Assembly: GCF_019204045.1 (NCBI RefSeq)
Contig: NZ_JAGSPC010000001.1
Span: forward strand, 1,922,001-1,986,000
From: Erythrobacter crassostreae
Lineage (GTDB): Bacteria > Pseudomonadota > Alphaproteobacteria > Sphingomonadales > Sphingomonadaceae
DNA: 64,000 bases
Direction of reading: 5' to 3'
Positions within the stretch are counted from its first letter, which is position 1, and every line of letters starts with the position of its first letter. Below, in pieces: positions 17,170 to 25,748 of the stretch. A model generated the notes under the pieces. The model saw only the letters and a list, made by a program, of their open reading frames with translations. It did no database searches and was not told the DNA's origin. The position numbers were made by a program, and so were the translations under genes.

Positions 17170-18948
17170 ATGCGTCACTTCATCGCTGCACTGGCCGCCA
17201 CAACTTTGCTCACCAGCCCGCTAATGGCTGGCCCCGTGGAGGATTATGAGGAGCTGCGCGAGGAGGTGTGGGAAGCGACGCTGGATAGTTCACCTTCGCT
17301 TGCAACCAGCATTGGAGACAGGCGCGGCGACGACAAGATCGGTGATCTCAGCCTTGAGGAATACGATCGCTCTATCGCCGAATCCAGAGCGTTTCTGGCG
17401 CGGCTAAACGCGATTGATCCGATCCAGCTGTCGGTCGATCTTCAGGTCGATTACGCGATCCTTAAAAGCAGTTTTGAAGACGGGCTGGCTGGCGCTGAAT
17501 TCGATCACAACCGTTATATTCTCTTCACCAATCGCGGCGGCTGGTTCTCCGGCTTTGCCTCGCTGCCATACCGATCACCGTTCTTCACCAAGGCGGACTA
17601 TGAAAGCTACGTTGCGCGGCTGGGCGCGTTCAGGTCGTTCAATGCGCAAGGGATCGAGCGCAGCAAGAAGGCTGTCGAACTCGGCCTGACCCAGCCATGC
17701 GAGCCAATGAAAGGGTTCGACAACCGGATCACGCAGCAGCTGGTCGATGACTACACAACATCTCCATTCTGGCAGCCATTTGCGGGCGAAAAGCCGGGTT
17801 CAATCACAGATGAAGACTGGACCGCGCTCAAGGCTTCTGCCGCAGAGACAATCGAAGGCGAGGTTCTGCCTGCCTACGAAGAGTTTCTGAGCTTTTACCG
17901 CGAAGAATACGAACCGAACTGCCGCACCGGTACGCCGGGTGTTCTCGCAACACCGAATGGCGAGGAATACTACGCCTACCGCGTGCGCAGTTTTACCACG
18001 ACCGACATGACGCCTGACGAAGTTCACAATCTTGGCCTATCCGAGGTTGCGCGCATCCGCGCTGAAATGGTCGAAGTCGCAACCGAAGCCGGCTTTGATA
18101 CGCGCGAGGCTTTCATCGAGCACCTGCGCACCGATCCGCAATATTACATGACGGATGAGCAGGAATATCTGGAATACACGCAGGCGCTGGCGAAGAAGAT
18201 CGACGGGTTTATGCCAAAGCTGTTCGGCCGCTTGCCGCGCCAGCCATACACCGTACTTCCGATCCCTGCGGCAAACGCGGCTGGCAATACGACTGCCTAT
18301 TATGAGCCCGGTTCGCTGGAAACAGGGCAGGCGGGCATTTACCGCCTCAACCTGACAGAACTGGACCAGCGCCCGCTGTGGGAATTGCCCGCGCTTGGCG
18401 TGCATGAAGCGGTGCCGGGGCACCATCACCAGATCGCACTGCAACAGGAACTCGACATCCACCCGCTGCGGGCGAACGGCACGTTCTTTACCGCTTTTGT
18501 CGAAGGCTGGGGGCTGTATTCGGAGCGTCTTGGCATCGAGATGGGGCTGTATGATACGCCCGCAAAACAGATGGGCCGCCTATCATACGAGATGTGGCGC
18601 GCGACCCGTTTGGTCGTTGATACCGGACTGCACTCCAAAGGTTGGAGCAAACAGCAGGCTGTCGACTATATGCTCGACAACACCGCGCTTTCGCCCGGCA
18701 ATATCGATGCCGAGGTCAACCGTTACATGACCTGGCCGGGACAGGCGCTTGCTTACAAGATCGGCGAGCTGAAAATTCGCGAACTGCGCGCTCGTGCCGA
18801 GGAAGAGCTGGGCGCGGATTTCGATCTGCGCGCTTTCCACGATACCGTACTGGAAAACGGATCAATCCCGCTTTCCGTGCTTGAGGAATATGTCGACACG
18901 TGGATCCACCATCAGAAGCATGGCGGCGTCGAAGAGGCCAGCGACTAG
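17170..18948 (+). CDS. DUF885 family secreted metallohydrolase
   Basis: 592 residues with a signal peptide ([20 protein letters not shown]). The motif [10 protein letters not shown] near residue 416 and EGWGLYSE near residue 450 are the zinc-site signatures of the DUF885 (PF05960) family, thought to be peptidase-like. I start at the ATG at 17170, preceded by AAGAGGAG; the longer frame from 17089 would add a basic stretch before the signal peptide and run into the divergent phosphatase start. The 3' end overlaps the convergent ABC1 kinase by 4 bp. The natural substrate is unknown. Confidence 0.9.
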   Translation: MRHFIAALAATTLLTSPLMAGPVEDYEELREEVWEATLDSSPSLATSIGDRRGDDKIGDLSLEEYDRSIAESRAFLARLNAIDPIQLSVDLQVDYAILKSSFEDGLAGAEFDHNRYILFTNRGGWFSGFASLPYRSPFFTKADYESYVARLGAFRSFNAQGIERSKKAVELGLTQPCEPMKGFDNRITQQLVDDYTTSPFWQPFAGEKPGSITDEDWTALKASAAETIEGEVLPAYEEFLSFYREEYEPNCRTGTPGVLATPNGEEYYAYRVRSFTTTDMTPDEVHNLGLSEVARIRAEMVEVATEAGFDTREAFIEHLRTDPQYYMTDEQEYLEYTQALAKKIDGFMPKLFGRLPRQPYTVLPIPAANAAGNTTAYYEPGSLETGQAGIYRLNLTELDQRPLWELPALGVHEAVPGHHHQIALQQELDIHPLRANGTFFTAFVEGWGLYSERLGIEMGLYDTPAKQMGRLSYEMWRATRLVVDTGLHSKGWSKQQAVDYMLDNTALSPGNIDAEVNRYMTWPGQALAYKIGELKIRELRARAEEELGADFDLRAFHDTVLENGSIPLSVLEEYVDTWIHHQKHGGVEEASD

Positions 18949-20315
18949 GCCGCTTTTGCGGGGAGGGGCTTGGTCGATCCTAGCACCTCCTCGGTCATGC
19001 GGCGGACATTGACCTGAGCTTTTAACCGCGCGCCTAGCAGCGCGGTGCCGCTGACTTTGCGTTGGACGAAAAGCGTTTCAATCGGTGGGAAAGCCCATGT
19101 GTCTTTGTCTTGAGCAATCGCCATTCCTTCATCGCGCAGCAGCGGGATAAAGGCGCGGTCGCCGAAATCGAACGGTTTATCCTCGCGCATTTCATTGATG
19201 ACGATCTCGATCATGCGGTTCACCCGCTCGGGGTATTTCTCCGCGACAATCGGCATCATGAAACCGGATTCGATGGTGGCGTTCAGCACTTCCTCCGCGT
19301 TACCTTTCAGTCCGGCGATCAGCATTTTGCGATAGCCGTTGGACACATCGGGATCGACATCGCGGCATGCGCCGAAATCCAGCAGAACAATCTCACCCGT
19401 TTCGCGGCGATAGCGGAAATTGGCAAAGTTCGGATCGGTCTGCATTACGCCGAAATCGAACAATTCGCGGGCGACGAGCCGCATTAGCTGCTCCATGGCT
19501 TCATCGCGGCGCTCGTCCGGTTCATTCTCCAGCTCTTCAATGCTGACACCCGGTTCAAAACTCATCGCCAGAATGCGGTCACGCGTCAGCTCTTTGTGAA
19601 GGGTCGGAACGACAAAACCCGGTATATCCTTGAGCTTCTCGCGGTACATTTCCATCTGCGCGCCTTCGCGGCGATAGTCGGCTTCCTCGTGCAGCTGTTT
19701 CTTCGCCTCGGCGAGCAGCGCGTCGATCTCCAGCTCTGGCGGGGCAAATCCTGCAACCTTCAGCAGCGTCATCACATTATCAACATCGCTGTCGATGCTT
19801 TCCGCGATGCCCGGATATTGCACCTTGATCGCCAATTCCTGACCGTCGCGGGTCAACGCCTTGTGCACTTGCCCGATGGATGCGGCGGCGATGGGGCGCG
19901 GGTTGAACCACTTGAATTGCTTGCGCCAATCGGGGCCCCATTCCGCCCGAAGCACGGTATCGAGCTGTTTGGCGGGCATGAAATTCGCCTGATCGCGCAG
20001 GGTCGCAAGGATATCGGCCAGTTCCTTTGGCAGGAAGTCACCGGAATCCATGCTGATCATTTGGCCCATTTTCATTGCCGCACCGCGCAGATGCGACAGG
20101 CGGTCCGTCATGCGCTGGACATTGCCTGGGGTCAGCACAAGATCGCGGGCCGAAATGCCTTCACCCTTGGCCAGCCGCCGTGCACCTTCGGCAACCATGC
20201 CGCCCGCAACGCCGCTGGCCAACCGTCCGAAACTGGCGAAACGCGAAACGCGCCCAGATGGAACAGAGCGTTCGCGCGAGCGATCATTTGTGCGGTTGGT
20301 GTCGTCTGTCATCAC
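18945..20315 (-). CDS. ABC1/UbiB-family atypical kinase
   Basis: 456 residues of the ABC1 (AarF/UbiB/ADCK) family. Visible marks are the KxGQ motif (MKMGQMISMDSG), ASIGQVHKA, the EADYRREG stretch and the DFGACRD metal-binding segment. Family members support ubiquinone biosynthesis or lipid homeostasis as ATPases or atypical kinases. It lacks the C-terminal membrane anchor usual in E. coli UbiB, and it is not next to ubiquinone genes, so I do not call it ubiB. It is transcribed alone on the minus strand. Confidence 0.88.
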   Translation of the reverse strand: MMTDDTNRTNDRSRERSVPSGRVSRFASFGRLASGVAGGMVAEGARRLAKGEGISARDLVLTPGNVQRMTDRLSHLRGAAMKMGQMISMDSGDFLPKELADILATLRDQANFMPAKQLDTVLRAEWGPDWRKQFKWFNPRPIAAASIGQVHKALTRDGQELAIKVQYPGIAESIDSDVDNVMTLLKVAGFAPPELEIDALLAEAKKQLHEEADYRREGAQMEMYREKLKDIPGFVVPTLHKELTRDRILAMSFEPGVSIEELENEPDERRDEAMEQLMRLVARELFDFGVMQTDPNFANFRYRRETGEIVLLDFGACRDVDPDVSNGYRKMLIAGLKGNAEEVLNATIESGFMMPIVAEKYPERVNRMIEIVINEMREDKPFDFGDRAFIPLLRDEGMAIAQDKDTWAFPPIETLFVQRKVSGTALLGARLKAQVNVRRMTEEVLGSTKPLPAKAA

Positions 20316-20362
20316 GCGTCCCGTAGCGGGTTTTGAAAGGGCTTGGCACTAAAACGACGAAA

Positions 20363-20382
20363 GCCCGGGAATGATCCCGGGC
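20363..20382 (-). terminator. Rho-independent terminator after the Pmp3-like gene
   Basis: Perfect 8-bp stem GCCCGGGA / TCCCGGGC with a 4-base loop. Read on the minus strand it is followed by a T-rich stretch (TTTCGTCGTTTT). It lies about 40 bp past the stop of the Pmp3-like gene. Confidence 0.8.
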
Positions 20383-20422
20383 CTTGGCCGCTCGATAATC
20401 GTCGAGGAAATATTGGTTGTCG

Positions 20423-20605
20423 TTACGCGATAGAGCGCCTGCCGCCTGCAATGTAGTTCACATACACGGCGTGGATGAGGCCGGGGATGAAGAACAGCAG
20501 CGTTAGGATCAGGTTGATCCAGAAATCTGTTCCAAGACCCTTCTTCAATGCTACGCCAAGCGGTGGCAGAAGAACGGTGGCGATAAGTGCGATAAGTTCG
20601 AGCAT
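20423..20605 (-). CDS. YqaE/Pmp3-family small membrane protein
   Basis: 60-residue hydrophobic peptide with two membrane segments, matching the UPF0057/Pmp3 family in length and pattern (LLPPLGVALKKG near residue 13, FIPGLIHAVYV near residue 40). Family members are small stress-linked membrane proteins found in bacteria, fungi and plants. A promoter of the EcfG general-stress type lies 60-85 bp upstream and a strong terminator follows, so the gene appears to be a monocistronic stress gene. Confidence 0.92.
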   Translation of the reverse strand: MLELIALIATVLLPPLGVALKKGLGTDFWINLILTLLFFIPGLIHAVYVNYIAGGRRSIA

Positions 20606-20665
20606 GAACGGGTTTCCCTAATTGGTTTGTCTAAGGCGCTGTGTTGCGCCATCATTTGACCAATC

Positions 20666-20691
20666 AACGGGTGTGCCAGCTTAAAAGTTCC
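20666..20691 (-). promoter_or_regulatory. EcfG (general stress sigma factor) type promoter
   Basis: On the minus strand GGAAC (20687-20691) is followed after exactly 17 bases by CGTT (20666-20669), the published consensus for alphaproteobacterial EcfG promoters. It points at the Pmp3-like gene starting at 20605. Confidence 0.75.
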
Positions 20692-20740
20692 AGAAAAGTG
20701 TTTGGAACCAATCGCTTGATCGTGCGTTCGGCTGTGGTTC

Positions 20741-21514
20741 TTAGCTTATACTAAGACCGCCATCGACCGGCAGGCTCTGCCCCGTAATATAGTCGCTGTG
20801 CGGGGAGGCGAGAAAGACCGCCAATCCTTCCAAACCGGCGTGATCGCCGAAACGGCGCAGCGGGATGCGCCTTTCGATCCATTCGGCAAATCGCGGATCG
20901 GCTTTTGCAGTTATCTCGGTTTCGTAAAATCCGAACAGCAATGCGTTGGCCGTGATCTGATGCCGTGCCAGTTCAAACGCAGCGCCGCGCGTTAGAGCCG
21001 TCACGGCGGCTTTTGATGCGGCGTAGTCTGTGGAGCGGTTTACGCCCATGATCGCCTGAGCCGATGATGTCACGATCAGCTTTCCGCCTGCATCGCCGTT
21101 TTTCGCGCGCTCGATCATATGGCGGGTCACGTGTTTATAGGTGAGGGCAGGGCCGCGTGCATTTACGGCCATAGTGTGATCCCACCCTTCCTCTGTAATG
21201 TCGGGAATGGCGGTGCCTGCGCCCGAAATACCGGCATTGGCAAAGCACGCATCGACGCGGCCAAACGCGCCGAGTGTCGCTCCCATCGCATCCTCGATCT
21301 GCGCGTCTTGGGAAACGTCGCAGGAAATGGCCTTTACCTCGCCGTTTCCGATGGATTTCAGCTCAAGCAAAGCCTTTGCATTCTTATCCGCATTGCGCGC
21401 CCAGATGGCGACATTCGCGCCCGCTTTGACAAGACCCCGCGCCATGCCAAGGCCAAGGCCACCATTGCCGCCGGTGATAACCGCAACGCGGCCTGAAAGA
21501 TCGAACAGTTCCAT
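20741..21514 (-). CDS. Short-chain dehydrogenase/reductase
   Basis: 257-residue classical SDR. It has the cofactor motif TGGNGGLGLG near residue 12, the NAG motif (ANAGISG), the catalytic Ser in VTSSAQAIMG, and Tyr-x3-Lys in YAASKAAV. The C-terminus ends with the usual TGQSLPVDGG. I start at the ATG at 21514 (MELFDLSGRV); the longer frame from 21610 overlaps the divergent DUF3429 gene and adds 32 atypical residues. The substrate cannot be read from sequence. It may act on a sugar or hydroxy acid, since it resembles gluconate/KduD-like SDRs at its termini. Confidence 0.88.
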   Translation of the reverse strand: MELFDLSGRVAVITGGNGGLGLGMARGLVKAGANVAIWARNADKNAKALLELKSIGNGEVKAISCDVSQDAQIEDAMGATLGAFGRVDACFANAGISGAGTAIPDITEEGWDHTMAVNARGPALTYKHVTRHMIERAKNGDAGGKLIVTSSAQAIMGVNRSTDYAASKAAVTALTRGAAFELARHQITANALLFGFYETEITAKADPRFAEWIERRIPLRRFGDHAGLEGLAVFLASPHSDYITGQSLPVDGGLSIS

Positions 21515-21591
21515 ATGCGCGGTGGTGGCGGAAACTGCGCCGTCTCGCAAGCGGGCGGGAACCTGAGGCGGGGCTTGGCGATTAGGCTCGC

Positions 21592-22047
21592 ATGGACGGA
21601 TCAACTTCACTTACACCCGCCGCGCGATGGCTCGGCTATGCTGGATTGCTGCCGCAGATCATCTGCGTTGCATTGGCAGCTGCGGAACACGAATATGCAT
21701 ACACGGCGCTGGCAGGCGGCTTCGCTTATGCTGCTGCGATTTTCAGCTTTCTTGGCGGCGTGTGGTGGGGGCAATCCATCGCGAGCGGAAAAGCAGGTGC
21801 TGGAGCCTATGTGATCGCTGTCATGCCCAGTCTGATCGCGGTTGCATTATTCCTGCCGTGGAGTTTTGGTTGGTCATGGCCCGGGCCAGCGCTCATGTAT
21901 CTCGGCGCGTTTATCCTCGCATCACCGCTGATTGACCGCGCGCTTGGCTTCGCTGCGCCGGACTTTATGCGGCTGCGCATCCACTTGTCCGTAGGGCTGG
22001 GCGCGCTCACCATTGCGCTGGGTTTTGTGGCTGAGGCTATCGTCTGA
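21592..22047 (+). CDS. DUF3429 family membrane protein
   Basis: 151-residue integral membrane protein with about five hydrophobic segments. The GGFAYAAAIFSFLGGVWWG stretch is characteristic of the DUF3429 family, whose function is unknown. It is divergent from the SDR gene (78 bp between chosen starts) and ends 70 bp before thyA. Confidence 0.8.
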   Translation: MDGSTSLTPAARWLGYAGLLPQIICVALAAAEHEYAYTALAGGFAYAAAIFSFLGGVWWGQSIASGKAGAGAYVIAVMPSLIAVALFLPWSFGWSWPGPALMYLGAFILASPLIDRALGFAAPDFMRLRIHLSVGLGALTIALGFVAEAIV

Positions 22048-22117
22048 CACCGGCATGTGTTGAAAGGGCAATGCGGGCGGGGTGGCAAGCGGTCAAATGG
22101 CTCCTATAGCTTTGCCT

Positions 22118-23059
22118 ATGGCAAGCGCAGCGATTCACAGTATTCATCCTGAACAACAATATCTCGATCTGATGCGTCAGATTTGGGAGAGCGGCAGCCA
22201 GCGCCAAGACCGCACCGGTATCGGCACGCGATCCATCGCGGGTGCGATGCTGCGGTATGATCTGGCGGGTGGCGCAATGCCGCTGCTCACGACAAAGCGC
22301 GTTTACTGGAAGACCGCGACGCGCGAGATGCTGTGGTTCTTAACAGGCGAGACCAACATCCGCCCCCTGGTGCTGCAAGGTGTCAAAATCTGGAATGAAT
22401 GGCCGCACGCGCAATATGTCAAAGAAAGCGGCGAAGACGTCAGCCTCGAAGAATTCGTGCAGCGCATCGCGGATGATGAGGATTTTGCGTCCCGCTGGGG
22501 TGATCTTGGCCCTGTTTATGGCAAGCAGTGGGTCGATTGGCCGACCTACCGGTATCGCAAAGACGGTCTGTATGAGCGCGGGAAGGGCATCAATCAGGTC
22601 GCCGATCTGATCGATAGCCTGACGAACAATCCCGGCAGTCGCCGTCATATCCTAGAAGGGTGGAATGTCGCCGAGCTTGACCGGATGGCACTGCCGCCGT
22701 GTCATAAGACCTATCAGTTCCATGTCGCGGGCGACCAGCTCAATTGCATGCTGTATCAGCGCAGCTGCGATGTGGCTCTTGGCCTACCGTTCAACCTTTG
22801 GTCGGCGGCGCTCTTGCAGCGCATGATCGCACAGCAAGTCGGCCTTGAGCCGGGCGAGCTTGTGTGGATGGGCGGTGACGTGCACCTCTATCTCAATCAC
22901 GAGCATTTGATCACAGAACAACTGACTCGTAAGCCATCGGGTGCGCCGACTCTTGAAATCACCCGAAAGCCCGAAACAATTTTCGATTACAAAATTGAGG
23001 ATTTCGTGGTGCATGATTACGCGCCGCAGGCCCCAATCAAGGCACCTGTTGCGGTTTGA
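22118..23059 (+). CDS. thyA: Thymidylate synthase
   Basis: 313 residues. Converts dUMP to dTMP using methylene-tetrahydrofolate. The nucleophile lies in MALPPCHKTYQFHV, and the conserved QRSCDVALGLPFN and YLNHEHLITEQL segments follow. It is longer than E. coli ThyA (264) because of an insertion around residues 85-165 (EEFVQRIADDEDFASRWGDL), as in many alphaproteobacterial enzymes. I prefer the ATG at 22118 (MASAAIHSIHPEQQ); an in-frame ATG at 22082 would add 12 residues. Confidence 0.95.
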   Translation: MASAAIHSIHPEQQYLDLMRQIWESGSQRQDRTGIGTRSIAGAMLRYDLAGGAMPLLTTKRVYWKTATREMLWFLTGETNIRPLVLQGVKIWNEWPHAQYVKESGEDVSLEEFVQRIADDEDFASRWGDLGPVYGKQWVDWPTYRYRKDGLYERGKGINQVADLIDSLTNNPGSRRHILEGWNVAELDRMALPPCHKTYQFHVAGDQLNCMLYQRSCDVALGLPFNLWSAALLQRMIAQQVGLEPGELVWMGGDVHLYLNHEHLITEQLTRKPSGAPTLEITRKPETIFDYKIEDFVVHDYAPQAPIKAPVAV

Positions 23060-23180
23060 TCCGCGCCGCTTGACCGCGTCAAAAGCCTGACATACCCGAC
23101 CTCTCAGACGCACGGGCCAGAGGCACGGCAAACGCCGCTTTCCTGCCGTGCCCACGGACTATATGTGGGAGAGCACAGCT

Positions 23181-24485
23181 ATGGCCAATCAGGCCGATAC
23201 TACGCCGCAATCCGGAGACAACCGGCCAGCATTGGCGCTGCACGTGCCAGAGCCGCGCTCGCGTCCCGGCGATCCCGTAAACTTTGCCGATGTCGTTGTT
23301 GGCAAAGCCGGTGATCAGCCGCGTCCCGATGAAAGTACCAAGCCTGAGGATATGAAGGACCTCGCCTATGATCTCGTCCGCGTGCTGGGCGATGACAACA
23401 AGGCGCACGGCCCGTGGGACCCGAAGCTCGATCCCGACACTCTGCGCACAATGCTGGGCCATATGGCGATGGTTCGCGCCTTTGATGAACGCATGTTCCG
23501 AGGCCAGCGTCAGGGTAAGACATCGTTTTACATGAAGTGTACTGGCGAAGAAGCGACCAGCGTCGCGGCTTCAATGGCTCTGGCCAGCGACGATATGGTG
23601 TTTCCATCATACCGCCAGCAAGGCATCTTGATCGCGCGCGGCTATCCGCTGATCGAGATGATCAACCAGATCTATTCGAACAAGGGCGACAAGCTGCTCG
23701 GCCGCCAATTGCCGATCATGTATTCCAGCCGCGAGCACAGCTTTTTCAGCATTTCCGGCAACCTTGCGACGCAAACCCCGCAAGCCGTTGGCTGGGCGAT
23801 GGCAAGCGCGATCAAAGGCGACAGCAGGATTGCCGCTACTTGGGTGGGCGAAGGCTCGACAGCAGAGGGTGACTTCCACTCCGCCTGCACATTCGCGACC
23901 GTTTATAACGCGCCGGTGATCTTGAACGTGATCAACAACCAATGGGCGATCTCCAGCTTTTCCGGGTTTGCGGGCGGTGAACGCACGACCTTTGCCGCGC
24001 GCGCTCTGGGATACGGCATTGCCGGTCTGCGCGTGGATGGCAACGATGCGCTGGCGTGTTTCGCTGCGCAGCAATGGGCCGCCAACCGCGCCCGTGCCAA
24101 TCAGGGTCCAAGCCTGATCGAATATTTCACCTACCGCGCAGAGGGACACTCCACATCGGACGATCCTTCTGGGTACCGCTCTGCACAGGAACGCGAGGAA
24201 TGGCCGCTGGGTGATCCGGTGATGCGCCTTAAAAACCACCTCATCGAAATCGGTGAGTGGGATGAGGAACGTCAGACCGTGATGGACCTCAAATGCGCCG
24301 AGGAAGTCAAAGCGACGACCAAAGAGGCCGAGAAAAACGGCATCCTTGGCCACGGTATGCACCACCCGTTCCACACCATGTTCGAAGACGTGTTTGAAGA
24401 GCTGCCTTGGCATCTTAAAGAACAAGCCGAGCAAGCGACGCGGGAACGGATCACGAAATTCGGTTCGGAAAGGCCATACGAATGA
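23181..24485 (+). CDS. bkdA1: Branched-chain 2-oxoacid dehydrogenase E1 alpha subunit
   Basis: 434 residues. Thiamine-diphosphate-dependent decarboxylase subunit of the branched-chain 2-oxoacid dehydrogenase complex (valine, leucine and isoleucine breakdown). The ThDP/Mg motif is visible as GEGSTAEGDF ... NNQWAIS around residues 217-260, and SLIEYFTYRAEGHSTSDDPSGY near 315 carries the phosphorylation-loop region of the family. The N-terminal extension of about 70 residues is usual for bacterial BkdA1. The ATG at 23181 follows GGGAGAG; an upstream in-frame ATG at 23148 has no good ribosome site. The stop overlaps the E1 beta start (ATGA). Confidence 0.93.
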   Translation: MANQADTTPQSGDNRPALALHVPEPRSRPGDPVNFADVVVGKAGDQPRPDESTKPEDMKDLAYDLVRVLGDDNKAHGPWDPKLDPDTLRTMLGHMAMVRAFDERMFRGQRQGKTSFYMKCTGEEATSVAASMALASDDMVFPSYRQQGILIARGYPLIEMINQIYSNKGDKLLGRQLPIMYSSREHSFFSISGNLATQTPQAVGWAMASAIKGDSRIAATWVGEGSTAEGDFHSACTFATVYNAPVILNVINNQWAISSFSGFAGGERTTFAARALGYGIAGLRVDGNDALACFAAQQWAANRARANQGPSLIEYFTYRAEGHSTSDDPSGYRSAQEREEWPLGDPVMRLKNHLIEIGEWDEERQTVMDLKCAEEVKATTKEAEKNGILGHGMHHPFHTMFEDVFEELPWHLKEQAEQATRERITKFGSERPYE

Positions 24486-25540
24486 GCACCGAAACGAAAA
24501 CCGAAGCGCCTGTAGAGCAGGCTGAAGACCGACGGATCAACATGATCGAGGCGATCAACGAAGCTCTCGATATCATGCTGGAGCGTGACGATAACGTCGT
24601 CGTGATGGGTGAGGATGTTGGCTATTTCGGCGGCGTGTTTCGCTGCACTGCCGGGCTTCAGGAAAAGCACGGCAAAACCCGCGTGTTCGACACGCCGATC
24701 AACGAATGCGGCATTATCGGCGCGGCTGTGGGCATGGGCGCATATGGCCTGCGTCCTGTTCCCGAAATCCAGTTTGCCGATTACATCTATCCGGGCCTTG
24801 ATCAGCTGATTTCTGAAGCGGCGCGTCTGCGTTACCGCTCGGCCACCGAATACATCGCGCCGCTGACGGTGCGCTCACCTTTTGGTGGCGGCATTTTCGG
24901 CGGGCAGACGCACTCGCAGTCTCCCGAAAGCCTGTTCACCCATGTGGCGGGTCTGAAAACGGTGATCCCCGCGACGCCATATGATGCGAAGGGCCTTTTG
25001 ATCTCGTGCATTGAAGACAACGATCCCGTGATCTTCTTTGAGCCGAAACGTATCTATAACGGCCCGTTCACCGGCTTTTACGACAAGCCTGTCGAGCCGT
25101 GGAAGAAGCACAAGGATAGCGTCGTGCCAGAGGGGTACTACAAAATCCCGCTAGGCAAAGCGCGCCATGTCACCGAAGGCGAACAGCTGACCATTTTAGC
25201 CTATGGCACAATGGTTCACGTGGCCGAGGCCGTGGCAAAGGCGAAGGGTGTGGAGGCCGACATTCTCGACCTGCGCACGCTGGTGCCGCTCGACATCGAA
25301 GCCATTGAAGCATCGGTGAAGAAAACGGGCCGCTGCCTGATCGTGCACGAGGCCACCCGCACAAGCGGATTTGGCGCGGAGCTCTCGGCGCTGGTGACGG
25401 AGCGGTGCTTCTATCACCTCGAAGCGCCGGTCGAGCGCGTAACCGGCTTTGATACGCCGTATCCGCACAGCCTCGAATGGGCGTATTTCCCGGGGCCGGT
25501 GCGTATCGGCGAAGCGATTGACGGGATTTTGAAGGACTAA
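24482..25540 (+). CDS. bkdA2: Branched-chain 2-oxoacid dehydrogenase E1 beta subunit
   Basis: 352 residues, the beta partner of the E1 heterotetramer. It has the pyrimidine-binding domain (GEDVGYFGGVFRCTAGL near 42 and DTPINECGIIGAAVGMG near 72) and the C-terminal transketolase domain (DILDLRTLVPLD near 260). Overlap with E1 alpha by 4 bp indicates coupled translation. E2 follows after a 208-bp gap that holds a small frame described below; E3 (lipoamide dehydrogenase) is not in the window. Confidence 0.94.
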   Translation: MSTETKTEAPVEQAEDRRINMIEAINEALDIMLERDDNVVVMGEDVGYFGGVFRCTAGLQEKHGKTRVFDTPINECGIIGAAVGMGAYGLRPVPEIQFADYIYPGLDQLISEAARLRYRSATEYIAPLTVRSPFGGGIFGGQTHSQSPESLFTHVAGLKTVIPATPYDAKGLLISCIEDNDPVIFFEPKRIYNGPFTGFYDKPVEPWKKHKDSVVPEGYYKIPLGKARHVTEGEQLTILAYGTMVHVAEAVAKAKGVEADILDLRTLVPLDIEAIEASVKKTGRCLIVHEATRTSGFGAELSALVTERCFYHLEAPVERVTGFDTPYPHSLEWAYFPGPVRIGEAIDGILKD

Positions 25541-25543
25541 CGG

Positions 25544-25687
25544 ATGGCTCGATCCACTTTCCTACATGCACTGTTTCGTGCGATTGCAAATGCAGTCGCA
25601 AACGGCGCGAAAGGCGGAAAAGTTGGAGAAGTGTCACCCGAGCGATTTGGCGACATCGCCAGTAAAAACAATGTTTTGAGGGTGTAG
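25544..25687 (+). CDS. Possible 47-residue small protein between E1 beta and E2
   Basis: A short complete frame (MARSTFLHALFRAIANAVAN..., ending VLRV) starts 3 bp after the E1 beta stop. A weak AAGGA lies about 9 bp upstream. The composition (alanine-rich amphipathic start, then glycine/lysine) could encode a real peptide. It is too short to judge, and I know no family. It might be a leader region rather than a gene. Confidence 0.35.
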   Translation: MARSTFLHALFRAIANAVANGAKGGKVGEVSPERFGDIASKNNVLRV

Positions 25688-25748
25688 GACACAGATGACA
25701 TGTTGGGAAATGTGTCACCCGGTGCCTACACAAAGGATAGTTTGAAAT

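Noticed and set aside
20363..20382. Hairpin after the ABC1 gene taken as an operator
   Set aside because: Its position and T-rich tail on the minus strand fit a terminator of the Pmp3-like gene better.
23607..24434. 275-residue minus-strand frame over E1 alpha
   Set aside because: Shadow of the ThDP-enzyme gene; no motif.
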